Source: Azospirillum soli
GTDB lineage: Bacteria > Pseudomonadota > Alphaproteobacteria > Azospirillales > Azospirillaceae
Direction: 5' to 3'
Assembly: GCF_017876165.1 (NCBI RefSeq)
Contig: NZ_JAGINQ010000003.1
Coordinates: 186,001-250,000 of the forward strand
DNA length: 64,000 nt
Shown: positions 33,710-42,301 of the stretch, one piece after another
How the letters are laid out: every line of letters begins with the position of its first letter
How positions within the stretch are numbered: position 1 is the first letter of the stretch
Program-made: the position numbers and the translations under genes
Notes under the pieces: model-generated
Databases searched by the model: none
The model's input: the letters and a program-made list of their open reading frames with translations, nothing else
What the model was told of the DNA's origin: nothing

Positions 33710-35437
33710 TCAGGAGGTCTTCCAGAGGACCTTGCCGCCCTTCCCGGCCATCTTCGACCAGTCCTTGGCGAAATAGGCGAAGTCGCGCGAGGGGCGGCTG
33801 TAGAGGAAACCCTGCGCGAACTGCACGCCGAGGTCGGCCAGCAACTGGGCGTGTTCCGGCTCCTCCACCTGCTCGCCGATCAGCTTGAGGCCGAGCTGGT
33901 GGCAGACGTCCACCATGGACCGCAGCATCGCCATGTCGCGCGGGTTTTGCGAGGCGCCGCGCACGAACCTGCCGTCGATCTTCGCGTAGTCGGCCTGGAT
34001 TCCGTACAGCGACTGGAAGGAGGTCGAACCGGCGCCCACGTCGTCCAGGCAGATGCGGTAGCCGGCGCGGCGCAGCTTCTGCAAAACCTCGTTCAGCCGG
34101 GCGATGTCGGTGACGACGACCGTTTCCGTCACCTCGATCAGCAGCTTCTTCGCCAGATCGCCGTAGGGCTCGGTCACCGCCTGGAACTGCTGGAGGAAGA
34201 TCGGGCTCATCAGCGTCTTGGCTGAGAGGTTGATCGCCACGTCCGGCAGCTTCGGTTCCTTGTGATAGGCGCGCAACGTGTCCAGAACCGATTGGGTCAG
34301 CAGCAGGTCGAAGTCGTAGATCAGGCCGACGTCCTCGGCGAAGGTGATGAAGTCGGCCGGGGACGGCATGCCCTCCACCCGCGTCAGCGCCTCCAGATGG
34401 TGGACGGCCTGGGTCTCCACATCGACGATGGGCTGGTAGACGACGAAGAAGTCGCGCCGCTCGATGGTCGCGCGCAAGCGGCCGATCCGCTCCACCGCGT
34501 CGGACATCATGCGCTTGGCGCCGTCCTCCAGGCTGGAGATGGTGAACTCCCCGCCCTGGGCCGAGGCGAAGGCCTGCACCGTGTAGACCAGCGCGCGCGC
34601 CGCGTCGGCGGCGTCCAGCCGCTCGTCCGACACGTCCAGCGACCAGGTCCGGATGCCGCCCGGCAATTCGCCGCCCGCGTTCTCGATGATCTGGGCGATG
34701 TGGTCCTGCACCTCCTGCCCGTCGATGTCGGAGGTGTGCACGATGCCGTAACGGTCGGCGGCCAGTTGGCCGGCGCTGTCGCCGTCGGCGGAAATGCCGC
34801 GCAGATAGGCGTCGATGCCCTGCCGCACCTCGTCCGCGGCGCCGACGGGCAGCGCCTCCACCATCGACTGCAACCCTTCGACCAGCAGCAGCGTCAGCCC
34901 GTGGTCCAGGCCCTTTTCGCGGGCGCGCAGAATGCGGTCTTCCAGGATATTGCCGAAGGCATGCCCGTCGAGCAGTTGCCCGGCCGCCGACAGCGCCTCG
35001 TGCGTGGCGCGCGGGCCGGAGGCGAGCAGGACGGTCAGGAACAGCGAGCCGGGGCAGGAATCGAGCCGGCAGCCGCCGAGCAGCGCCGGAAACTTGTGCC
35101 CGTCATAGCCCTGGAAGATGACGCGGGCCGGCTTGATGCGGGCCTTTTCCTGGATGCGCTTGAACAGGACGTGGACGTATTTGCGGTCGTTGGCCGCCAC
35201 CACGTCCAGCAGGCTGGTGCCGATCAGGCCGGCCACGTCGCCGTCGGTCAGCCGGCAGCGCGCGCCGGCGGAAAACAGGATGGTCCCCTTGGCGTCCGTC
35301 TCGATCAGCAGGTCGGCGGCGGCGAAGGCGAAGCCAACGAACCGGTCACGCTCGCGGGACGACTGCGGCCGGCGGGGGCCGGCGCTGTTCGCCGGTCCCG
35401 TTCGCGTGCCCGTGTCTTGCGCGAGGTGTGTGGTCAT
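33710..35437 (-). CDS. EAL-domain cyclic-di-GMP phosphodiesterase with N-terminal PAS-like domain
   Basis: A 575-residue cytoplasmic protein. Residues about 35-140 look like a PAS sensor (FAAADLLIETDAKGTILFSAG), the middle third is helical and unassigned, and residues about 325-560 form an EAL domain. Most catalytic positions are present: the EAL glutamate in HLEALTRV, N in AINLSAKTL, E in IEVTET, the Asp pair in DDVGAG, K in AKIDGRF, E in GEQVEEP and Q in FAQGF. DDFG is changed to DDVG, but the metal-binding Asp residues remain. No GGDEF motif is seen. It likely breaks down cyclic-di-GMP. Confidence 0.88.
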   Translation of the reverse strand: MTTHLAQDTGTRTGPANSAGPRRPQSSRERDRFVGFAFAAADLLIETDAKGTILFSAGARCRLTDGDVAGLIGTSLLDVVAANDRKYVHVLFKRIQEKARIKPARVIFQGYDGHKFPALLGGCRLDSCPGSLFLTVLLASGPRATHEALSAAGQLLDGHAFGNILEDRILRAREKGLDHGLTLLLVEGLQSMVEALPVGAADEVRQGIDAYLRGISADGDSAGQLAADRYGIVHTSDIDGQEVQDHIAQIIENAGGELPGGIRTWSLDVSDERLDAADAARALVYTVQAFASAQGGEFTISSLEDGAKRMMSDAVERIGRLRATIERRDFFVVYQPIVDVETQAVHHLEALTRVEGMPSPADFITFAEDVGLIYDFDLLLTQSVLDTLRAYHKEPKLPDVAINLSAKTLMSPIFLQQFQAVTEPYGDLAKKLLIEVTETVVVTDIARLNEVLQKLRRAGYRICLDDVGAGSTSFQSLYGIQADYAKIDGRFVRGASQNPRDMAMLRSMVDVCHQLGLKLIGEQVEEPEHAQLLADLGVQFAQGFLYSRPSRDFAYFAKDWSKMAGKGGKVLWKTS

Positions 35438-35640
35438 TCAGTAAAATTCGAGATAAAGTTGATCGGATTTGCGAATTTTCGTATCCGGAGAGTAGCGCCC
35501 TTCGGGATGCGAAAAAAGCCACAAGAATCGGCATCGCAACCCGCAGAGCGGGAAGCGTGAGGATTTTCAGCAATCTAATCCGAATCGGGCGGGGCGCGCC
35601 GGATTACCGCACCCACAGCTTTAGCCCGCAGCGCAGGTTG

Positions 35641-35667
35641 CCCTCTCCCGGCCCTTCCGGGAGAGGG
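35641..35667. repeat. GC-rich hairpin downstream of purK
   Basis: CCCTCTCCC and GGGAGAGGG form a nine-base stem with a nine-base loop just beyond the purK stop. The same type of stem occurs in the queG end at 4282-4309. There is no following T-run, so it may stabilise mRNA rather than terminate. Confidence 0.6.
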
Positions 35668-35674
35668 GCAATCA

Positions 35675-36772
35675 TCATCCCTTCGGGAACAGGCGCGTCA
35701 CATGGCCCATCTTGCGGCCGGGGCGGGCTTCCGCCTTGCCGTAGAGGTGCAGGCGGGCGCCGGGCTCGGCCAGCAGTTCGGGCCAGCGGAGCACATCGTC
35801 GCCGATCAGGTTCTCCATCTCGGCGTCGGCCACGCGGTCCACCGAACCCAGCGGCAGGCCGCACACGGCGCGGACCAGCTGCTCGAACTGGCAGGCGTGG
35901 CAGGCGTCCATGGTCCAGTGGCCGGAGTTGTGCGGGCGGGGCGCCATCTCGTTGACCAGCACCGCGCCGTCCGGCGTCACGAACATCTCCACCGCCAGCA
36001 CGCCGATCAGACCCAGCGCCTCGGCGATGCGGCGGGCGACGCGTTCGGCCTCGGCGGCGGTCTCGGCCGAGACGCGGGCGGGGGCGATGGTCTTGTCGAG
36101 GATGCCGTTCTTGTGCCGGTTCTCCACGGCGGGATAGGCGGCCATGGTGCCGTCCTGGCCGCGCGCGACGATCACCGACACCTCGCAGGCGAAGGTGACG
36201 AAGCCCTCGACGATGCCGGCGTTGGAACCGATGGAGGCCCAGGCCTCGGCCGGGTCGGTGCCGGGCTCGATGCGGGCCTGCCCCTTGCCGTCGTAGCCCA
36301 GGCGCGTGGACTTCAGGATGCAACGCGGACCGATCTCGGCCACCGCGCGGGCGACGTCCTCGGCGCCGTGGGCCGCGCGCCACGGGGCAGTGGCGATGCC
36401 GAGACCGTTGACGAAGGACTTCTCGGCAACGCGATCCTGCGCCACCGACAACACGTTGCCGCCCGGATGCACCGGGGCGAAACGGCCGAGATGCTCGACC
36501 ACGGAGACGGGGACGTTCTCCCACTCCAGCGTCACCACATCGACGGAGCGCGCGAAGGCTTCCAGCGCGTCCAGGTCATCCCAGCGGGCCGAGGTGACCG
36601 CCGCCGCGACCTGGGCGCAGGGGCTGCCCTCGGCGTCGGGGGCGAAGACGTGGGTCTTGTAGCCGAGGCGCGCGGCGGCCAGCGCCGTCATGCGGCCGAG
36701 CTGACCGTCACCCAACATGCCGATGGTGGCGCCGGGGGCCAAGGTCCGGGGAGGTGTCGTCTGGGCGGCCAT
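35675..36772 (-). CDS. purK: 5-(carboxyamino)imidazole ribonucleotide synthase
   Basis: PurK makes N5-CAIR from AIR, bicarbonate and ATP in purine synthesis. The 365-residue ATP-grasp enzyme begins with TIGMLGDGQLGRMTALAAA, contains VTLEWENVPV and QDRVAEKSFVNGLGIATAPW, and the ATP-grasp catalytic core EMFVTPDGAVLVNEMAPRPHNSGHW with the metal-binding Glu and Asn. It follows purE with only one base between, so they form the usual purEK operon. Confidence 0.96.
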   Translation of the reverse strand: MAAQTTPPRTLAPGATIGMLGDGQLGRMTALAAARLGYKTHVFAPDAEGSPCAQVAAAVTSARWDDLDALEAFARSVDVVTLEWENVPVSVVEHLGRFAPVHPGGNVLSVAQDRVAEKSFVNGLGIATAPWRAAHGAEDVARAVAEIGPRCILKSTRLGYDGKGQARIEPGTDPAEAWASIGSNAGIVEGFVTFACEVSVIVARGQDGTMAAYPAVENRHKNGILDKTIAPARVSAETAAEAERVARRIAEALGLIGVLAVEMFVTPDGAVLVNEMAPRPHNSGHWTMDACHACQFEQLVRAVCGLPLGSVDRVADAEMENLIGDDVLRWPELLAEPGARLHLYGKAEARPGRKMGHVTRLFPKG

Positions 36773-36773
36773 G

Positions 36774-37283
36774 TCAGGCGGGCTCGTCCACGGGGGCTTC
36801 GGCCACGGCGGCGGTCTGGCGGGCGCGCCACGCGTCCAGCGCCTCCGCGACCTTGTCGTCCATCAGGGCGATGACCGATCCGGCGAGCAGGGCGGCGTTG
36901 ATGGCGCCGGCCTTGCCGATGGCCAGCGTCCCAACCGGCACGCCGCCGGGCATCTGCACGATGGAGAGCAGGCTGTCCATGCCCTTCAGCGCGTGGCTTT
37001 CGACCGGCACGCCGAACACCGGCAGCGGCGTCATCGAGGCGGCCATGCCCGGCAGATGGGCGGCGCCGCCGGCCCCGGCGATGACGACCTTCAGCCCCCG
37101 GCTCTTGGCCGTGGTGGCGTATTCGACAAGGCGGTGCGGGGTGCGGTGGGCGGAGACGATCCGGACCTCGTGCGGCACGCCGAGCGCGGTCAGCGTCTCG
37201 GCGGCGTGCTTCATGGTGGTCCAGTCCGACTGGCTGCCCATGATGATGCCGACCAGCGGCTTGCTGTTGCTGTCTACGGGCAC
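36774..37283 (-). CDS. purE: N5-carboxyaminoimidazole ribonucleotide mutase
   Basis: PurE rearranges N5-CAIR to CAIR, the next step after PurK. The 169-residue protein has [20 protein letters not shown] at its start and [21 protein letters not shown] and [21 protein letters not shown], the binding loops of class I PurE. Translation starts at GTG. A purine-rich GAGGAAAG lies about 12 bases upstream. The C-terminus has an extra short tail ([15 protein letters not shown]). Transcribed ahead of purK. Confidence 0.96.
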   Translation of the reverse strand: MPVDSNSKPLVGIIMGSQSDWTTMKHAAETLTALGVPHEVRIVSAHRTPHRLVEYATTAKSRGLKVVIAGAGGAAHLPGMAASMTPLPVFGVPVESHALKGMDSLLSIVQMPGGVPVGTLAIGKAGAINAALLAGSVIALMDDKVAEALDAWRARQTAAVAEAPVDEPA

Positions 37284-37416
37284 GATGGCGCGCTTTCCTC
37301 AAGGTCCGGAAAGCGGCGCATTATAGAAAGCGCGCGCGGGGAGTCCAGAGCGTCGCGAAGAACTCCCCCACTCATTCACCTTTTTTTTGTCGGCGATGGC
37401 TGCTCGCACGAATGGT

Positions 37417-37617
37417 TCAGGCGATGATGTCGGGCAGCAGCCGGCTTTCCAGAAGCGTGATCTGGTCCTTGAGCGCGAGCTTGCGCTTCTTCAGCCGCTG
37501 GAGCTGAAGCTGGTCGAACGGCGCGCGTTCCTGAAGACGCGCGATCACGTCGTCAAGGTCGCGATGCTCGCTGCGGAGCGATGCCAGTTTCTCTTTCAAG
37601 ATCTCTTGTTCGTTCAT
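37417..37617 (-). CDS. DUF465 (YdcH) family small protein
   Basis: A 66-residue helical hairpin protein: LKEKLASLRSEHRDLDDVIARL followed by FDQLQLQRLKKRKLALKDQI. The LKKRKLALKDQI segment is the diagnostic part of DUF465. The function is unknown. It is transcribed divergently from the phosphofructokinase gene and separated from purE by about 130 bases that contain a T-run near 37381, which could mark the end of a transcript. Confidence 0.85.
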   Translation of the reverse strand: MNEQEILKEKLASLRSEHRDLDDVIARLQERAPFDQLQLQRLKKRKLALKDQITLLESRLLPDIIA

Positions 37618-37828
37618 GCGCCCAGTGGCCCGCTGGCTAAGCGGGCGGGACTATATCAGATTTCATCCGAAACGGCACCGCGAAACCTCCGCCGCCCCAC
37701 CGGGTTATGATGTGCGGGCTATGACGTTGGAATGTGACCCAACCCAAAGCCTTGAAGGATTGCGGCGGAACCGCGTTCTGGTAAGACTACCGAACAAAGC
37801 AGGGTCAGGCGAAACGGGGACAGGGAAC

Positions 37829-38914
37829 ATGACGGCTGGAAAGCGCATCGGCATTCTGACCAGCGGCGGCGATTGCGCCGGGCTGAACGCGGTGATCCGG
37901 GCGGTCGTGCACCGTGCGACGATCACCTATGGCTGGCAGGTCCTGGGCATCAAGGAAGGTACGCAGGGGCTGCTGCAACGCCCGGTGCAGTATCAGGTGC
38001 TCGACCTGCCGCAGGTGGACGGCAACATGATGCGCATGGGCGGCACGATCCTGGGCACCACCAACCGTGGCGACCCCTTCGCCTACCCCATGGCCGACGG
38101 CACGGTCAAGGACCGCTCCGACGAGATCATCGGCGGCTACCGCGAGCTGGGGCTGGACGCGCTGATCGGCATCGGCGGCGACGGCAGCTTCGCCATCCTG
38201 CACAAGCTGGCCGAGAAGGGCGGGCTGAAGATGGTCGGCGTGCCCAAGACCATCGACAACGACCTGGGCCTGACTGAGGTATCGGTCGGCTACGACACCG
38301 CCGTCGGCGTGGCGGTCGAGGCGCTGGACCGGCTCCAGCCGACCGCCGCCAGCCACGCCCGCGTCATGGTTCTGGAGGTCATGGGCCGCGACGCCGGCCA
38401 CATCGCGCTGGCGGCCGGCATCGCCGGCGGCGCCGACGTGGTGCTGATCCCCGAGATCCCCTATTCGATCGACAAGATCGCCGCGAAGGTCAAGCAGGTG
38501 CGCTCCTCGGGCCGCAACTTCGCGCTGGTCGTGGTGTCGGAGGCGGTGAAGACCGCCGACGGCACCGGCGTGAAGAAGCTGTTCCAGGGCGGCGAGAAGC
38601 GCTACGGCGGCATCGGCGACTACATCGGCGAGAAGATCGCCGAGGCGACGGGGGCCGAGACCCGCGTCACCGTGCTGGGCCACGTCCAGCGCGGCAGCAT
38701 GCCCAGCCCCCGCGACCGTCTCGTCGCCTCGGCCTTCGGCGTGCATGCGGTGGACCTGATCGCGGAAGGCAAGTTCGACCGCATGGTCGCCTGGTCCAAC
38801 CGTGGCGTCATCGACGTGCCGATCACCGACGCCATCGCCCGCTACGCCTGCGTGGAGCTGGACGGCGCGCTGGTGAAGACGGCGCGCGGCCTCGGCATCA
38901 GTCTGGGTGACTGA
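37829..38914 (+). CDS. 6-phosphofructokinase (group III PfkA-like)
   Basis: A 361-residue enzyme of glycolysis that phosphorylates fructose 6-phosphate. It opens RIGILTSGGDCAGLNAVIR, has the phosphoryl-donor motif GGDGS (residues 116-120) and PKTIDND (139-145), where the Asp is catalytic, and MGRDAGHIAL for sugar binding. In this family the G in GGDGS points to ATP, while the K in PKTIDND is usual in pyrophosphate-using enzymes; the pair G plus K is known in group III ATP-dependent enzymes. I therefore favour ATP. The start is the ATG at 37829 without a long extension. It overlaps the next gene by eight bases. Confidence 0.9.
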   Translation: MTAGKRIGILTSGGDCAGLNAVIRAVVHRATITYGWQVLGIKEGTQGLLQRPVQYQVLDLPQVDGNMMRMGGTILGTTNRGDPFAYPMADGTVKDRSDEIIGGYRELGLDALIGIGGDGSFAILHKLAEKGGLKMVGVPKTIDNDLGLTEVSVGYDTAVGVAVEALDRLQPTAASHARVMVLEVMGRDAGHIALAAGIAGGADVVLIPEIPYSIDKIAAKVKQVRSSGRNFALVVVSEAVKTADGTGVKKLFQGGEKRYGGIGDYIGEKIAEATGAETRVTVLGHVQRGSMPSPRDRLVASAFGVHAVDLIAEGKFDRMVAWSNRGVIDVPITDAIARYACVELDGALVKTARGLGISLGD

Positions 38915-39371
38915 AACCTGGACGACGGGGCGGGGCGTCAACCCGCTCTGGGACTTTTCCCTGGCCGTCTACGCGCGGCCGGGAGTCCCGGCGGCGTGCC
39001 TGGATCTTCAGGACCGGCGGGGGCTGGACGTCAATGTCCTGCTCTTCGCCGCCTGGGCCGGCGCAGCCTGCGGCGTCCAGCTGTCGGCCAACGAACTCGC
39101 ACGGGTCGATTCGGCCATCGCCGACTGGCGGGCCGAGGTGGTCCGCCCGCTCCGCGCCGTGCGCCGCCGCGTGAAGGGCGAGGATGACGCCTTCTACGCG
39201 CGGCTGAAGGCCACGGAACTGGAGGCCGAACGCATCCAGCAGGACCGCCTGTTCGCCGCGTCGGGCCTGGTGCCCGGACCGGGAGGCGATGCGGCGCTGG
39301 CGGCCGCCAACCTGCGCCTTCTGGTGCCGGAGGATGATCCGGCGCTTGGGGTGCTGGTGGGGGCGCTGTAG
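38907..39371 (+). CDS. TIGR02444/DUF2390 family protein
   Basis: A 154-residue cytoplasmic protein with NPLWDFSLAVYARPGVPAACLDLQD, then LDVNVLLFAAWAGA and WRAEVVRPLRAVRR. This matches TIGR02444 (DUF2390), a proteobacterial family of unknown function. It starts with GTG inside the end of the phosphofructokinase gene, so it is translationally coupled to it. The C-terminal part is rich in alanine and less conserved. Confidence 0.8.
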   Translation: MTETWTTGRGVNPLWDFSLAVYARPGVPAACLDLQDRRGLDVNVLLFAAWAGAACGVQLSANELARVDSAIADWRAEVVRPLRAVRRRVKGEDDAFYARLKATELEAERIQQDRLFAASGLVPGPGGDAALAAANLRLLVPEDDPALGVLVGAL

Positions 39372-39413
39372 GCGTTTTCCGCCGAGCGTGGACGTTCTTC
39401 CAAACCGGACCGC

Positions 39414-40472
39414 TTACGCCGTTGCCGCCGCCTTCGCCCGGCCCGCCACCAGCTCCTCGTAAAGCGCCAGATACCGCGCGGCCATGCCATCGGCCGAATG
39501 GCGGACGCGGGCGGCGGCGCGGCAGGCGTCGGGGTCCAGGGTCTCGGCCGCCTCGATGGCCTCGGCCATTTCGGCGGCGTCCTTGACCAGAAAGCCGGTG
39601 ACGCCCGGCTCCACGATGTCGGCCAGCACGCCGTTCGGAAAGGCCACGACCGGCGTCCCACAGGCCAGTGCCTCCAGCGCTGGCAGCGCGCTCGCTTCCG
39701 CCGTCAGGCTGGGCGCCAGCAGGCAACGCGCCGCCCCCAGCATCCAGCGCTTGCGCCCGAAGCCGATGGGACCGAGGTAGCGGCGCTTGGGGTCGAGGCG
39801 CGGCCGGATCTCGTCCTGGAAATAGCGCTGGTGCTCCGGATGGCGGGGCACATCGCCGCCCAGCAGGAACTGCATGTCGACGTCCCGCGCCGCGTCCAGC
39901 GCGATGTGGAAGCCCTTTTCCGGCTCGATCAGACCCAGCCCGACCGCGAAACGCCGCTTCGGCACCCGGATGTAGAGGCGGTCCACCGCCACGCCCGTCT
40001 CGATGGGCGGCAGCAGAGCCAGTCCCGGCGGGGCGGAGCGCGCCTGCGCCGTCGAGACGGTGTTCAGGTGCGTGCCCGGCCGCGCCGGCATCAGCGCGTC
40101 GGCCGGATAGCGGTCGAGCGGCTGGTGCAGCGTCACCAGCACCGGCACGCCCGGGGGCGGCAGCAGGGCGGCGAAGTCGGGACCGTGCACATGGACAAGG
40201 TCCACCCCGTGCTGGTCCACGGCCCGCGCCACCGTTGCCGCGACCCGGCGCAGCACGGCGGCCCGCCCGGCCTCGTCCGGCATACGCTGGAGGCGCGGCA
40301 TCGGCACCAGCGTCCCGGCGACGGTCGATCCCTCGGCCGCGACGACGACGGAGCGGTGCCCGGCGCGCAGCAAGGCGGCGTCGAGCGCGATCAGCACCTG
40401 TTCGGCCGTGCCGTCCGCCTCGGTTCCGACCGTGGTGAAGGGGCACGCAACGCTAAGGACGGTCAGTTCCAT
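39414..40472 (-). CDS. GT4-family glycosyltransferase (last gene of the inositol glycoside operon)
   Basis: A 352-residue GT-B enzyme that would move a sugar from a nucleotide donor. The GT4 C-terminal site is clear: LEKGF-type IEPEKGFHIALDAARDVD, and SALPALEALACGTPVVAFPNG containing the E-x7-E pair that binds the donor. The N-terminal half has VHVHGPDFAALLPP, typical of the acceptor domain. GT4 includes MshA, which glycosylates inositol 3-phosphate; that is a functional analogy, not proof. Six bases separate it from the deacetylase gene, so it is the end of the eight-gene operon. The region from 39372 to 39413 holds nothing else. Confidence 0.85.
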   Translation of the reverse strand: MELTVLSVACPFTTVGTEADGTAEQVLIALDAALLRAGHRSVVVAAEGSTVAGTLVPMPRLQRMPDEAGRAAVLRRVAATVARAVDQHGVDLVHVHGPDFAALLPPPGVPVLVTLHQPLDRYPADALMPARPGTHLNTVSTAQARSAPPGLALLPPIETGVAVDRLYIRVPKRRFAVGLGLIEPEKGFHIALDAARDVDMQFLLGGDVPRHPEHQRYFQDEIRPRLDPKRRYLGPIGFGRKRWMLGAARCLLAPSLTAEASALPALEALACGTPVVAFPNGVLADIVEPGVTGFLVKDAAEMAEAIEAAETLDPDACRAAARVRHSADGMAARYLALYEELVAGRAKAAATA

Positions 40473-40478
40473 CGTGCC

Positions 40479-41300
40479 TCACTCCAAGCCTAGGTCGATC
40501 AGGGCTTTGCCGGCCAGGGCGCGCCAGCGGGCGCCGGTCAGACCGGAACCCCAGGTCTCGTACAGAAGCGGTCCCTCGTGCGGTGGCCGGGTAAAGTCCG
40601 GTGGTGCTGCGCGGCGAAAGCGCTCCACATCGACGCGGAACGGGACGAGCCGCCGGGCCTGCGACCGGTGCGCCGCCATCATCCGCGCCTTGACGCGGCG
40701 CTGGAGCGCGGTCAGCTCCACCGCGATCACCGGGCGCCGGCCGTCCGGCAGGAAGTCCTGCACGGTCCGCATCCCCCCGCCGTTGTGGTAGGAGGCCATC
40801 TCCACCACCGCCGGCACCGGCCGCCCGGTGCGGGCCAGCAGCGCGCAGGCGGCGTGCACGGCGAAGCTGGCTGCGTCGTGGTCCGGGTGGCCGCCCTCGT
40901 AGGGGTGAGTCAGCACCACCTCGGGCGCCAGCGCGGCCAGCCGTTGCGCCATGCGCCGGGCCAGCGGCGCCATGTGCAGCATCGCCTGCTGGTCGGCGTA
41001 GCCGAACCCTTCCCACCGGCTCAGCGGCAGGCCGGCGGCGCACAGGGCGGCGGCGGCTTCGGCGCGGCGCCGGGCCGCGTAGCTCTGCCAGGACGGAAAG
41101 TTCCGGGCGACCGGATCGTGCCCGTCGCGCGGCGCGCCGTCGGTCAGGTGGATGACGTGCAGGTCCAGGAACGGCGCGCCGGTCGCCAACAACCCGCCCG
41201 CCCCGATGGTCTCATCGTCCGGATGAGCCACCGCGACGACGACGCGGGACATGTCGGAAGGAAGGCCGAGCGCCGATAAGTGCGTGACGGGGCTGGCCAT
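40479..41300 (-). CDS. PIG-L/LmbE-family deacetylase
   Basis: A 273-residue protein with the PIG-L zinc motif VVAVAHPDDETIGAGGLLA (residues about 22-36: A-H-P-D-D-E) and a second metal/catalytic motif THPYEGGHPDHDAASF. These enzymes remove N-acetyl groups from sugars attached to inositol (PIG-L, MshB) or related compounds. With inositol-3-phosphate synthase and a GT4 enzyme in the same operon, an N-acetylglucosaminyl-inositol type substrate is likely but inferred. It has no signal peptide. The start lies four bases after the stop of the upstream glycosidase-like gene. Confidence 0.88.
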   Translation of the reverse strand: MASPVTHLSALGLPSDMSRVVVAVAHPDDETIGAGGLLATGAPFLDLHVIHLTDGAPRDGHDPVARNFPSWQSYAARRRAEAAAALCAAGLPLSRWEGFGYADQQAMLHMAPLARRMAQRLAALAPEVVLTHPYEGGHPDHDAASFAVHAACALLARTGRPVPAVVEMASYHNGGGMRTVQDFLPDGRRPVIAVELTALQRRVKARMMAAHRSQARRLVPFRVDVERFRRAAPPDFTRPPHEGPLLYETWGSGLTGARWRALAGKALIDLGLE

Positions 41301-41304
41301 CGCC

Positions 41305-42222
41305 TCACCCCACCACGGCGGGCTGGGTGGCGGAGGCCGGCGCGTAGCGCCGCACCATGTCGGCGCAGAACTGCGCGAACTCCTCCTTCACCTGCGGCGG
41401 GCTGGTGTGGTGCGGCTCGATGCCCCGATGCTCCGGCGTGAAGCAGAAGGTGACTGTGACGTTGAAATCGGCCAGCGCCTCCATCTGCCGGTCGAACCAG
41501 TCCAGTGCCCCGTCGCGGTAACTGTCGGCCCAGCTCAAACCCGTGCGCAGGTAGGTGACGCCCAGGTCCTTCATCCGCTGCACGCCTTCGTCCAGCCGGT
41601 GGTCCTGGAAGTGGAACCACTGGCACAGGCCGAAGTCGGGGGCGACCTTCCGGAACTGCTCGTAGGCCGGCTTCTCCGTGCCGTCCTCGCGCACCAGCCC
41701 CATGTAGAAATGCCGGTAATAGGACGAGCCCTCCGCCTCCCGGTGGCGCGTCGTGGCGGGCCAGGCGCGCGGCAGGTCGAACAGGCTGTACCAGTGGATG
41801 CGCGGCGCCCGCCCGCGCAGCAGTTCGGCCGTCCGCTCCAGCCCGAAGACCTGCACCTCCTCCGCCCCGAAGGTGGAGATGCCGACCTCCGACACCCAGA
41901 CCGGCAGGTCGGTGACCGCCTGGATCTCCTTCAGCTTCTCCGGCCATTCGTTGATCTGCCAGTGGTTCCAGTCCAGCGGGAAGCCGTGCACGGCGACCGC
42001 GTCCAAATGGTTCAGCACGCCGCGATCCTTCATGTTGGTCATGAAGGCCGGGTCGATGGGGGAGATGCCGCCCAGCACCTTCGGCAGGTTCGGGTTCACC
42101 TCGGCGATGGCGTCGGCGGCGCCGATCACCATCTCGGCGAAGCGGCTCCAGTCTGGGTCGATCTGAAAGTCCCAATGGGATTTGTTGTTCGGCTCGTTCC
42201 AGAGCATCACCGCTTCGATCAT
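41305..42222 (-). CDS. Circularly permuted clan-A glycoside hydrolase-like TIM-barrel protein
   Basis: A 305-residue protein. WNEP, the acid/base motif usually at the end of strand 4 of GH39/GH5-type barrels, is at residues 8-11. Strands 5-8 follow: VLGGISP (about 49-55), AVAVHGFPLDW, VWVSEVGIS with the likely nucleophile E112, and HWYSLFDLP. What should be the first three strands comes after these: FGLCQWFHF (about 197-205), LGVTYLRTGLSWAD (about 220-233) and VTVTFCFTPEHRG (about 255-267). So the barrel order is 4-8 then 1-3. Both catalytic glutamates are present. It has no signal peptide. Substrate unknown; it lies in the inositol glycoside operon. Confidence 0.75.
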   Translation of the reverse strand: MIEAVMLWNEPNNKSHWDFQIDPDWSRFAEMVIGAADAIAEVNPNLPKVLGGISPIDPAFMTNMKDRGVLNHLDAVAVHGFPLDWNHWQINEWPEKLKEIQAVTDLPVWVSEVGISTFGAEEVQVFGLERTAELLRGRAPRIHWYSLFDLPRAWPATTRHREAEGSSYYRHFYMGLVREDGTEKPAYEQFRKVAPDFGLCQWFHFQDHRLDEGVQRMKDLGVTYLRTGLSWADSYRDGALDWFDRQMEALADFNVTVTFCFTPEHRGIEPHHTSPPQVKEEFAQFCADMVRRYAPASATQPAVVG

Positions 42223-42301
42223 GCTTGCCCCTTTATGTGTATTCGTCGAAAATTTTATTCATCACTCCCTCCCCCACCCCCGGAGAGGAACAAACACCCC
42301 C

